From Microbacterium hominis (GTDB lineage Bacteria; Actinomycetota; Actinomycetes; Actinomycetales; Microbacteriaceae): 64,000 bases of DNA. Each line of letters opens with the position of its first letter. Positions within the stretch are counted from its first letter, which is position 1. The stretch covers positions 744,001 through 808,000 of the forward strand of contig NZ_CP054038.1 of assembly GCF_013282805.1 (NCBI RefSeq). The letters run 5' to 3'. The position numbers and the translations under genes are program-made. The notes beneath the pieces are model-generated. The model saw only the letters and a list, made by a program, of their open reading frames with translations. It made no database searches and was not told where the DNA came from. Shown here one piece after another: positions 53,464 through 61,463 of this stretch.

Positions 53464-53479
53464 GCAGAGGAGTGAGTGA

Positions 53480-54286
53480 ATGAAGGATCATGACGGCCGG
53501 ACCTGCCTGGTCATCGGCGGAAGCAGCGGAATCGGGCGCGGCGCCTGCCAGGCGCTCGCCGCCGCGGGTGCGCGTGTCGCCGTGCACGGGCTCGATCTCG
53601 ACGATGCGGCACAGGTCGCAGCATCCATCGAGGAATCGGGAGGGCGCGCGATCGCCGTCGCCGGCGACGTTCGCGACCCCGAGACCTCTCTGCAGGCCGT
53701 CGACACGACCCTCGCGACGTTCGGGTCGCTCGATTCGCTCGTCGTCTCCAGCGGGATCCAGCGATACGGCGACGTCGTGGAGACGGCCGTCGAGGAGTGG
53801 GACGAGGTGTTCGATGTGAATGTTCGCGGGGCATATCTCGCGGCGCGGGCCGCGCTGCCCGCGATCCGCTCGACGGATTCCGGCACCGTCGTCTTCGTCG
53901 CCTCCGTGCAGGGGTCAGCCAGTCAGCCGAGGGTCGCCGCGTACTCCGCGAGCAAGGGCGCGCTGATCGCGCTGGTCCGCTCTATGGCGGTCGATGAGGC
54001 GCTGCACGGTGTGCGGGTGAACAGCGTCAGCCCGGGTTCGATCGACACGCCGATGCTTCGGTCCTCTGCGGAGCAGGCGAGTCGGGCGGGCGGGCGCCAC
54101 GTCGAGGAGGTGCTCGCCCACTGGGGCACGGCCCACGCGCTCGGACGCGTCGGTGACGACGCGGAGGTCGGGGAGGCGATCGCCTTCCTCGCCGGGCCGC
54201 GATCGGGATTCATCACCGGCGTCGACCTGCGGGTGGACGGCGGGATGATGGCACGGCTTCCGGCGCCGATCGGAGAACTGCGATGA
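53480..54286 (+). CDS. Short-chain dehydrogenase/reductase (pathway enzyme 2)
   Basis: A 268-aa classical SDR with VIGGSSGIGRGACQALAAAG near residues 11-30 and the catalytic YSASKGALIALVRS near 155. The usual NNAG block is replaced by Val-Ser-Ser-Gly-Ile near 90, a variation that keeps the strand but drops the Asn. The Asp at the end of strand 2 (GLDLDD) again suggests NAD+. It works with the other SDR in the oxidative pathway. It overlaps the dehydratase gene by 4 bp (ATGA). Confidence 0.87.
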   Translation: MKDHDGRTCLVIGGSSGIGRGACQALAAAGARVAVHGLDLDDAAQVAASIEESGGRAIAVAGDVRDPETSLQAVDTTLATFGSLDSLVVSSGIQRYGDVVETAVEEWDEVFDVNVRGAYLAARAALPAIRSTDSGTVVFVASVQGSASQPRVAAYSASKGALIALVRSMAVDEALHGVRVNSVSPGSIDTPMLRSSAEQASRAGGRHVEEVLAHWGTAHALGRVGDDAEVGEAIAFLAGPRSGFITGVDLRVDGGMMARLPAPIGELR

Positions 54287-55314
54287 GCGGGGACATGGAA
54301 CTCATCGAACTGCTGTCTCCGCGGCCATCGCGACTCTGGCCGCTCGTCAAGCAGTGCGGGGTGAACGGCATCGCCGCGCTCATGAACGGAGCCGAACAGG
54401 ACCAGCGGATGTTCCGGTCGGTGGGAGTCGCTGCGGAAGCCGCGTCCGCCGACCGCGACCTCGCGCCGTGGAGCGAGAAGGCCCTCGCGAGGGATATCGG
54501 AGTCTTCGCCGAAGGGGGCTTCTCCGTGCAGGTCATCGAGGACACTCCGCCGCTCGACAAGGCGCGAGCGGGCGCGGACGGCCGCGACGAGCAGATCGAG
54601 CACGTGATCACGCAGGTGCGGGCGATGGGGAACCTCGGCATTCCGGTGCTCTGCTACAACTGGATGGCTGTCACCAGTTGGGCGCGCACCTCGATCGAAA
54701 CACGCGCGCGCGGCGGGGCGCTCGTTACGGCGTTCGATGCCGAGCATGCGTCCGCGCAGGACCACGTGGTCGAACCCGGAGAGGTGACCGCCGAGCAGCT
54801 CTGGGAGGCCCTGCGATACTTCCTCGATGCGGTGGTGCCCGAGGCGGAGGCTGCGGGCGTGCAGCTTGCGATGCATCCCGATGATCCGCCGCGCCCCGTC
54901 GTGAGGGGGGTCCCGCGCATCATGAGCTCGGTGGAGGGGTTCCGGCGACTACTCGATCTGAATCCTTCACCCGCGAACGGCATCACACTCTGCCAGGGCA
55001 ACTTCGCGCTCATGACCGATGACCTTCCGTCGGTGATCCGGGAGTTCGGCGAGCGCCGCAGGATCGGATTCGTGCACTTCCGCGACGTGGCCGGCACCGC
55101 CGACGACTTCGTCGAGACTTTCCACGACGACGGCCCGACCGACATGCTCGCCTGCCTGAACGAGTATGAGAACGTCGGCTTTCGCGGTGCGCTTCGTCCC
55201 GACCACGTGCCCACGATGGCGGGAGAGGCGAACGACATGCCGGGGTACGGGACGCTCGGTCGGCTCTTCGCCCTCGGCTACATTCGTGGGCTTCAGGAGG
55301 GCCTGGCGAAATAG
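54283..55314 (+). CDS. Mannonate dehydratase (UxuA)-like sugar-acid dehydratase
   Basis: A 343-aa TIM-barrel protein of the UxuA family. The diagnostic block is QLAMHPDDPPRPVVRGVPRIMSS near residues 195-217; the metal site uses Cys in Thr-Leu-Cys-Gln-Gly-Asn near 237, His in IGFVHFRDV near 262 and Asp in Leu-Arg-Pro-Asp-His-Val near 304. UxuA turns D-mannonate into 2-keto-3-deoxygluconate. Here, beside lactonase and FAH hydrolase rather than uronate isomerase, it more likely acts on an aldonate from direct sugar oxidation. Sequence is distant enough that the true substrate may differ. Confidence 0.82.
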   Translation: MSGDMELIELLSPRPSRLWPLVKQCGVNGIAALMNGAEQDQRMFRSVGVAAEAASADRDLAPWSEKALARDIGVFAEGGFSVQVIEDTPPLDKARAGADGRDEQIEHVITQVRAMGNLGIPVLCYNWMAVTSWARTSIETRARGGALVTAFDAEHASAQDHVVEPGEVTAEQLWEALRYFLDAVVPEAEAAGVQLAMHPDDPPRPVVRGVPRIMSSVEGFRRLLDLNPSPANGITLCQGNFALMTDDLPSVIREFGERRRIGFVHFRDVAGTADDFVETFHDDGPTDMLACLNEYENVGFRGALRPDHVPTMAGEANDMPGYGTLGRLFALGYIRGLQEGLAK

Positions 55315-55403
55315 TCGTTGAATACGTCGACCGGTCGACTGCCCGCTGCCGGAACTCGACCGCGCAGTTCCTCCGGCACGTCGGGGGGCAAGTGCGCGCA
55401 TCG

Positions 55404-55441
55404 TCGAACGCGACCCCGGCCGGAGCCGAGGTCGCGTTCGA
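55404..55441. terminator. Hairpin between dehydratase and YhgE genes
   Basis: TCGAACGCGACC (55404-55415) pairs perfectly with GGTCGCGTTCGA (55430-55441), a 12-bp stem with a 14-nt loop. It begins 10 nt beyond the YhgE stop codon and lies between converging genes, so a bidirectional terminator is likely. No T-run follows. A separate palindrome, GTCGACCGGTCGAC, lies about 60-75 nt upstream. Confidence 0.65.
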
Positions 55442-55450
55442 TGAGTCGGA

Positions 55451-57724
55451 TCAGGCCAGCGCGGGCGCGGGTGACGCCAGCAGCTGCCGCGCCGAGACGC
55501 TTCGGCGTCGGGCCACCGCGAGGATCGTCGTCACCAGCGCCAGCAGGGTCCAGATGACCAGGCCCGCCAGGGCCGCCCCGACACCGCCGGCGGTCGTGAG
55601 CGCCGCCACCATGCCGTTGTAGGCGGGTGCGGTCGGCAGGAGCGCGGCGAGGCTCGCCAGCACGCCGGGCACCGTCGAGACGATGCCGGTGGCGACCGTG
55701 AGCACGCCCACCATGGCCGACGCCCAGCGGCCGGCGCCGCCAAAGACGGCCACGAGGGCCTGGTTCACGGCGGCGAAGGCGACGCCGGCGGCCACGCACA
55801 GCGCGGCGAAGACGAACCACTCGCCCCAGGTGTACTCGGCGGCCAGCTGCACGACGCCCGCCACCAGCAGGCCCTGAAGCGCGCCGAGCCCGGCGGCGGG
55901 CAGGAGCGCCCGCAGCGCGAGGGCCGCCGAGGAGGCGCGCGACGACAGGGTGCGCCGCGAGACCGCCTGCAGGGCGATGAAGCTGCCGAGACCGCCGAAC
56001 CACAGCGCGAGGGTCGACAGCAGCGGGATCGCCGAGGCGCCGAACAGGCTCGAGCCGACGCCTTCGGCCGAGACGGGGTCGGCGACCACGGCCGCAACGT
56101 CGGCCGCTTCGTCCTCGGTGTACGAGGGGATCTGGTCGACCGCGGTCTGCAGGCCGCCCGCCAGCTCGTCGGTGCCGTCGGCGATCAGCCCGATGCCGCC
56201 GGCGAGCTCGCCGGCGCCGCCCGCGGCATCCGATGCCCCGGACGCCCAGGCGGAGGCGCCCGACGACCAGGTGCTCGCACCGGTCGCGGCCTGGGAGGCG
56301 CCGGAGGCCCAGGTCGATGCGCCGCTCGACCAGGTGGCCGCGCCGGCCGCCCAGGTCGAGGTGCCGTCGCCGAGCTCGGCCGCGCCGCCGGAGACGGAGG
56401 TCATGCCGGCGGCCAGCGAGTCCAGGCCGTTCGCGCTGTCGGTGGCGCCGGTGGCGAGCTCGGCCATGCCGTCGGCCAGGCCGCTCGCACCCGCGGCGGA
56501 CTGCTGCAGGGCGGCGACGAGCGTCGGCTCGAACGCGGCGAGCTGCTCGACGCCGGCGGCCAGCGCGCCCGAGCTGTCGAGGAAGCCGGTCACCGTGGGA
56601 ACGGCGCCGTTGACGTCAGCCGAGACCTGGGCGACCGCATCGCACAGTTCGGCGGTGCCGCCCTGGGCCAGACAGTCGGCCGAGAGCGCGGCCAGCTGCG
56701 CGGCCGCATCGGTGACAGCGGTGGAGATCTGCGCGCTGTTGGCGGCGAGGTCGTTCGCGGCGGTGACAAGCTCCGGCGGCACGTCGGGGAGCTGCGCAAC
56801 GCCGACCGCCATCTGGTCGAGGCCGTTCGCGAGGTCCCGTCCGCCGGCGGCGATGTCGTTCGCGCCGGCCGCCCACCGGTCGAGGCCGTCCGCGGCGGCG
56901 GTCGTACCGGAGGCGAGCTGCGCGGTCCCGGAGGCGATGCCGGCCGCACCCGAGGAGATGCCGTTTGCGCCGTCGGCGAGTCCCGTCGCGCCGGAGGCGA
57001 GCTCGTGGGCACCACCGGCGAGCTGTCCGACGCCCGAGGAGATGCCGTTCGCACCGTCGGCGAGCTGCCCGGCGCCGCTGGAGAGCTGTGCGATGCCGTC
57101 GGCGAGGGTCACCGTGCCCTCGGCTGCGTCACCCGCCCCGTCGGCGAGCTGCGCGGCGCCGTCGGCCGCGCCGCCGAGCTCGTCGCCCAGCGTGGTGAAG
57201 CCGAGCAGCACGTTCTCGAGGTACAGCGACGACAGCTGGTCTCCCATCGCGGTCGAGGCGGCCGAGGCCACCTGCGCGGTGATCGCATCGTCGACGATCA
57301 GGCTGTCGGGCGGCGTGGTCACCTCGATCACGGCCTGCTCGGGCGTTGCGCCGGGCTGGGTCGAGGTTGCGGCGGCCGAGAAGTTCTCGGGAATCGTGAT
57401 GACCGCGGCGTAGGTGCCGTCGGCCAGTCCCTCTTCGGCGTCGTCGGGGTTGGAGATGGTCCAGGTGAGGTTGCTGTCGAGGTCGTCGGATCCCTCGACC
57501 AGACCCGCCGTGAGCTGGCGGCCGAGCGGCACCAGTTGGCCGTCGATCGTGACGGCCTCGTCTTCGTTCACGACGGCCGCGTTGAGGCTGTCGAGGCGCT
57601 CGGTCGGGTTGTAGAGCGCGGCCACGAGGATGCCGCCGATGACGGCCGGGAGCAGGATGACGCCGATGAGCGTGAGCCACGTGATGGGGCGGCGCGACCG
57701 GGCGCGTTCGATGGGCAGAGTCAT
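55451..57724 (-). CDS. YhgE/Pip-family membrane protein with long repeat region
   Basis: A 757-aa protein with one membrane helix near residues 15-37, a large extracellular region and about five helices in the last 220 residues (ABC-2-like fold). Residues 185-530 contain many repeats of the type Leu-Ala-Asp-Gly-Ala and Trp-Ser-Ser-Gly-Ala / Trp-Ala-Ser-Gly-Ala about every 7-11 residues, expected to make a long helical stalk. Relatives include phage infection protein (Pip), YhgE and the EsaA type of secretion accessory. Its start overlaps the MMPL stop (ATGA). Confidence 0.85.
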   Translation of the reverse strand: MTLPIERARSRRPITWLTLIGVILLPAVIGGILVAALYNPTERLDSLNAAVVNEDEAVTIDGQLVPLGRQLTAGLVEGSDDLDSNLTWTISNPDDAEEGLADGTYAAVITIPENFSAAATSTQPGATPEQAVIEVTTPPDSLIVDDAITAQVASAASTAMGDQLSSLYLENVLLGFTTLGDELGGAADGAAQLADGAGDAAEGTVTLADGIAQLSSGAGQLADGANGISSGVGQLAGGAHELASGATGLADGANGISSGAAGIASGTAQLASGTTAAADGLDRWAAGANDIAAGGRDLANGLDQMAVGVAQLPDVPPELVTAANDLAANSAQISTAVTDAAAQLAALSADCLAQGGTAELCDAVAQVSADVNGAVPTVTGFLDSSGALAAGVEQLAAFEPTLVAALQQSAAGASGLADGMAELATGATDSANGLDSLAAGMTSVSGGAAELGDGTSTWAAGAATWSSGASTWASGASQAATGASTWSSGASAWASGASDAAGGAGELAGGIGLIADGTDELAGGLQTAVDQIPSYTEDEAADVAAVVADPVSAEGVGSSLFGASAIPLLSTLALWFGGLGSFIALQAVSRRTLSSRASSAALALRALLPAAGLGALQGLLVAGVVQLAAEYTWGEWFVFAALCVAAGVAFAAVNQALVAVFGGAGRWASAMVGVLTVATGIVSTVPGVLASLAALLPTAPAYNGMVAALTTAGGVGAALAGLVIWTLLALVTTILAVARRRSVSARQLLASPAPALA

Positions 57725-60651
57725 GCGATCACCTCGGGGGTCGCGTCAGCGGACGAGTACGTGTGGGTGCGCAGCGCGAGGGCTGCGACATCGGGCCGAT
57801 GCGCGTCGGCGAGCAGGCCGAGCGCGGCGCCCTCGCTGCGGGCGGTGACCACCACCGTCAGGCGCGAGGTCGCGTCGCCGCGGCGCTCGCGACGACGGGA
57901 GGCGGCGTCGCGCAGCAGCGCGGCGGCCTGGTCGCGCTCGCCGGTGTCGAGGGCGTCGAGTCCGTCGACCACCACCAGCGCGGTGTTCCCGGACAGGGCG
58001 TGGCGGAGATCCTTCAGCGGGTCCTCCGAACCTCGGAGCATCGCCAGGCCGACGTGTCCCCGCACCCAGGCCGCGCGGCCGGGGAGCAGGTGGCCCGCCA
58101 CGCGGAGGCGGCCGTCGTCGGGCTGGAGGCGCCCGGCCACGGTCAGCGCGAACGCGCGGGTCGCGAGGGTCTCGCCGGTGACCAGCAGCGTGCCGCCGCG
58201 CTCGACGCGGAAGTCGGCGCCGTCGAAGAGCGTCACCTCGCCCACGGTGCGCCCGCCGTCGGCGCGCACGGCGACCCCTTCGCCGACGACCGCGGCGGTG
58301 GTGTTCGGCTCCGGCCACGACGACAGGGCGAGCTCGCGCTCGACGGCCTCGCCCTCGATGTCGAAGTGGGGGAGGACGCGGTCGAGCCACTGCGGCATCG
58401 ACCACGCCCTGTCGCCGAGGAGCGCCATGACGGCGGGCACGAGGGTCATGCGCACGATGAACGCGTCGACGGCGATGCCGACGGCAAGACCGAGGGCGAT
58501 CGGCTTGATCGAGGAGTCGCCCTCGGGCACGAACGCCGCGAAGACGGCGAACATGATGACGGCTGCCGCCGTGACCACGCGCGCCGAGGCGGTGAAGCCG
58601 GAGCGCACGGCGTCGATCGCGACGCGGCGACGGCTGAAGGCCTCGCCGGTGGCGCGTGCGGCCCGCAGCGCATGCACGTAGTCCTCGCGCATGCGCGAGA
58701 CGAGGAAGACCTCGTAGTCCATCGCGAGGCCGAACAGCACGCCCATGAGGATGATCGGCATGAAGCTGATGACCGGGCCGGTCTTGTCCACGTGCAGCAG
58801 GTCGGCGAACCAGCCCCACTCGAAGACGACGGCCACGACGCCGAACGCGGCGAGCACCGACAGCAGGTAGCCGGCCGCGGCCTTCAGCGGCACCCAGATC
58901 GACCGGAACACGATCATCAGCAGCACGAGCGAGAGGCCCACCACGAAGATGCCGAACGGCACGAGCGCGGCGCCCAGGCGGTCGGAGATGTCGATGCCGA
59001 CGGCGGTGAAGCCGGTGACCTTCAGGTCGACGCCGTACTCGTCGTTCAGCTCCGGGGCGAGGGCGCGGAGGGCGCGCACGAGGTCGGCGGTGGCGGGGTC
59101 GTCGGGGGCGGTCTCGGGCACGATCTGGATGAGTCCGGTGTCGGCGGTCATGTTCGGGGTGGCCAGGGCCACCTCCTTCACACCGGGCACCTTCTCGATC
59201 TCGGCGGCGAGGTCGTCCATCAGACCGAGCGGATCGGTCGAGGTGACGATGGTTCCCGCCATGATGAGGGGGCCGTTCTCGCCGGGACCGAAGTGCGCTG
59301 CGGTGAGGTCGTACGCCACCCGCGCCTGGCTGGACTCGGGCTGCATGCCCGCGTTGGGCAGGGCGAGGGTGAGGCTCGTGGCGGGCACCGCCATGACGCC
59401 GAGGCCGACGATCACCGCGACGGTGGTGACGATGGGATGCTTCGTCACCAGGCGCACCCAGGGGTTGGTCTTCGCGGGCGTGGCGTGGACCGCGGGCTCC
59501 GCCGGTGCGGCGGGCGCGGCATCCACTCCCTCGGTCGGCTCGAGCTCTGCGGCGTCGTCCGCGGCGTCGGCGGCAGCCACGGCGGTGCGGCGCCGGCGCA
59601 CCGGCACCCCGGCGCGCGCGACGCGGCCCCAGCCGGCGACGCGGCCCTTCGCGAAGCCGAGGAGGGCGGGGGTGAGGGTCACGGCGACCACGACGGCGAT
59701 CGCGACGGCGACGGCCGCGGCGATGCCCATGGTGGTGAGGAACGGGATGCCGGCGAACGAGAGCCCGACCAGGGCGATGAGCACCGTGACACCGGCGAAC
59801 ACGACGGCCGATCCGGCGGTGCCGGTCGCGCGGGCGGCGGATTCCTCCGGTTCGACGCCGACGCGCACCTGGTCCTGATGTCGGGCGACGATGAAGAGGG
59901 CGTAGTCGATGCCGACCGCGAGCCCCAGCATGATCGCGAGCATCGGGGTGGTCGAGGAGATGGTGGCGAAGGCCGTCGACACGAAGATGAGCGCGATCGC
60001 GAGGGCCACGCCGATCAGGGCGCTGATCAGGGGGAAGAAGGCCACCGAGAGGGAGCGGAACGTGATGATCAGCACGAACAGGGCGATGAGCACGCCGATC
60101 GCCTCGGTGATCGTCAGGCCCGGCACCGAGGTCGAGTACAGGTCGCCGCCGATGGCGACCTCCGACCCGGCGGGGAGGGACTCGCCCATGTCGGCGGCGA
60201 CGCCGTCGAGGGTGTCCTTCGTCTCGTCGCTGATGTCGGTGGGGCTGCCGTCGAACTGGAGGCGGATGATGGCGGCGGACTCGTCGTCGGAGACGAGGCC
60301 CGACACCATCTCGTCGAACGGGTCGGTCACGGCGAGCACGCCGTCGAGGTCTTCGAACGCCGCGATCGTGTCGGCGATCTCGCCCGCGTAGGGGTCGTCG
60401 GCGACGCTGTCGCCCTCGGCGGCGACGATGATCAGCTGTGCGCTGGTGCCCGAGGCCTGCGGGAAGGTGCGATCGAGCATCTCGATGCCCTCCTGGGCCT
60501 CGGTGCCCGGGATCGAGAAGGAGTTGTCGGTGCCCTTCATGAAGATGCCGGCGCTGCCGCCGGCGATCGCGAGAAGAAGGATCCAGCCGATGAGCACCCG
60601 CCACGGGTGACGGTACGACCAGCGTCCGAGTGAGTACAGCAGTGTGGACAC
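57721..60651 (-). CDS. MMPL-family transporter with C-terminal degenerate ABC-ATPase domain
   Basis: The 976-aa protein has two RND/MMPL repeats of six helices. Proton-relay pieces such as GLAVGIDYALFIVARHQDQ near 250 and GLAMDYEVFLVSRMREDY near 645 are intact. A Pro/Ala linker (about 345-400) joins the halves. After the last helix, residues 775-960 follow the plan of an ABC ATPase (GEVTLFDGADFRVERGG, RLQPDDGRLRVAGHLLPG, ALVVVDGLDALDTGERDQ, VVVTARSEG), but the Walker A site reads VTGETLATRAF without Gly-Lys-Ser, so ATP hydrolysis is unlikely. Lipids or drugs are typical MMPL cargo. GTG 60651 follows GGAGG. Confidence 0.85.
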   Translation of the reverse strand: MSTLLYSLGRWSYRHPWRVLIGWILLLAIAGGSAGIFMKGTDNSFSIPGTEAQEGIEMLDRTFPQASGTSAQLIIVAAEGDSVADDPYAGEIADTIAAFEDLDGVLAVTDPFDEMVSGLVSDDESAAIIRLQFDGSPTDISDETKDTLDGVAADMGESLPAGSEVAIGGDLYSTSVPGLTITEAIGVLIALFVLIITFRSLSVAFFPLISALIGVALAIALIFVSTAFATISSTTPMLAIMLGLAVGIDYALFIVARHQDQVRVGVEPEESAARATGTAGSAVVFAGVTVLIALVGLSFAGIPFLTTMGIAAAVAVAIAVVVAVTLTPALLGFAKGRVAGWGRVARAGVPVRRRRTAVAAADAADDAAELEPTEGVDAAPAAPAEPAVHATPAKTNPWVRLVTKHPIVTTVAVIVGLGVMAVPATSLTLALPNAGMQPESSQARVAYDLTAAHFGPGENGPLIMAGTIVTSTDPLGLMDDLAAEIEKVPGVKEVALATPNMTADTGLIQIVPETAPDDPATADLVRALRALAPELNDEYGVDLKVTGFTAVGIDISDRLGAALVPFGIFVVGLSLVLLMIVFRSIWVPLKAAAGYLLSVLAAFGVVAVVFEWGWFADLLHVDKTGPVISFMPIILMGVLFGLAMDYEVFLVSRMREDYVHALRAARATGEAFSRRRVAIDAVRSGFTASARVVTAAAVIMFAVFAAFVPEGDSSIKPIALGLAVGIAVDAFIVRMTLVPAVMALLGDRAWSMPQWLDRVLPHFDIEGEAVERELALSSWPEPNTTAAVVGEGVAVRADGGRTVGEVTLFDGADFRVERGGTLLVTGETLATRAFALTVAGRLQPDDGRLRVAGHLLPGRAAWVRGHVGLAMLRGSEDPLKDLRHALSGNTALVVVDGLDALDTGERDQAAALLRDAASRRRERRGDATSRLTVVVTARSEGAALGLLADAHRPDVAALALRTHTYSSADATPEVIA

Positions 60652-60680
60652 AGCGCCTCCGGGTCCGGGTCAAACAGGTT

Positions 60681-60714
60681 CGATACAGCGCTGTATCGGA
60701 TACATGAGTGTATC
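60681..60714. promoter_or_regulatory. Double palindromic operator of the TetR regulator
   Basis: CGATACAGCGCTGTATCG (60681-60698) is a perfect 18-bp palindrome, directly followed by GATACATGAGTGTATC (60699-60714), with 6-bp inverted arms. Both use GATACA/TGTATC half-sites. They lie in the 127-bp divergent gap between the MMPL and TetR genes, so two TetR dimers could control both promoters. Confidence 0.8.
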
Positions 60715-60778
60715 GTAGAGCGGTTCCTGCACCCGAAACTGAATGCCCGGTGTGAAGATGGGGCGAGGGAGGATCGAC

Positions 60779-61435
60779 ATGGCCGATGCCGTCGTCGCGA
60801 TGTCGCGTCGCCGCGAGGCGACCCGTCGCAAGCTCATGGATGCCGCGGCCCAGGTGTTCGCCGAGGTCGGGCTCGACGCCGCATCCGTCGAGGCGATCTG
60901 CGAGCGCGCGGGCTTCACGCGCGGGGCGTTCTATTCGAACTTCGAGACCAAGGACGAGCTCTTCCTCGAGCTCGTCGCCGCGGTCGCCGGGGAGCGCGTT
61001 GAAGCGGTCCGCCGCCGCGTGCTCCACCTCGAGCACGACGGGGAGTTGGCGGGTGCGCACGTCGACGCCCTCGGCATCGTGCAGCAGGTGCTCGACATCA
61101 CCAGCGACGACCGCCTCGGGGTGCTGCTGATGAGCGAGATCCGCATCCACGCGCTGCGCACGCCCGAGCTCGCCACCGCCTACCTCGCCCAGGAGCAGGC
61201 GATGCTGCGCTCGGTATCGCGCATCATCGACGACATCGCCGAGGCCAAGGGGCTCGTCTTCCGGGTGCCCGCCGACGAGGCCGCGCGCCTCATGCTCACC
61301 GTGTGGGAGAGCGCGTCGATGCGCGCGGTGATGTCCGGCGAGGACTACGAGGCCATGTGCGCCTCGGTCAACGCCGACCTCGCGCGGGTGGCGCAGCTCA
61401 TCATCGAGCCCCCGGTCGCACCGACCGAAAGTTGA
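60779..61435 (+). CDS. TetR-family regulator of the MMPL-YhgE operon
   Basis: The 218-aa protein has a TetR HTH at residues 12-60: TRRKLMDAAAQVFAEVGLDAASVEAICERAGFTRGAFYSNFETKDELFLEL. The rest is a helical ligand domain. Divergent orientation from the MMPL operon and the double GATACA palindrome in between argue that it represses both itself and the transporter until a cargo-like molecule binds. ATG 60779 follows GAGGGAGGA; an open stretch of 12 codons upstream lacks homology. Confidence 0.9.
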   Translation: MADAVVAMSRRREATRRKLMDAAAQVFAEVGLDAASVEAICERAGFTRGAFYSNFETKDELFLELVAAVAGERVEAVRRRVLHLEHDGELAGAHVDALGIVQQVLDITSDDRLGVLLMSEIRIHALRTPELATAYLAQEQAMLRSVSRIIDDIAEAKGLVFRVPADEAARLMLTVWESASMRAVMSGEDYEAMCASVNADLARVAQLIIEPPVAPTES

Positions 61436-61463
61436 CCGCGGCGCAGCCGCTGTTCTGAGCGCT

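Noticed and set aside
55293..55450. Minus-strand frame ending ...VDVFNDYFARPS over the dehydratase stop
   Set aside because: The frame is a continuation of a shadow of the YhgE gene, has no start of its own, and the region is better explained by palindromes between converging genes.
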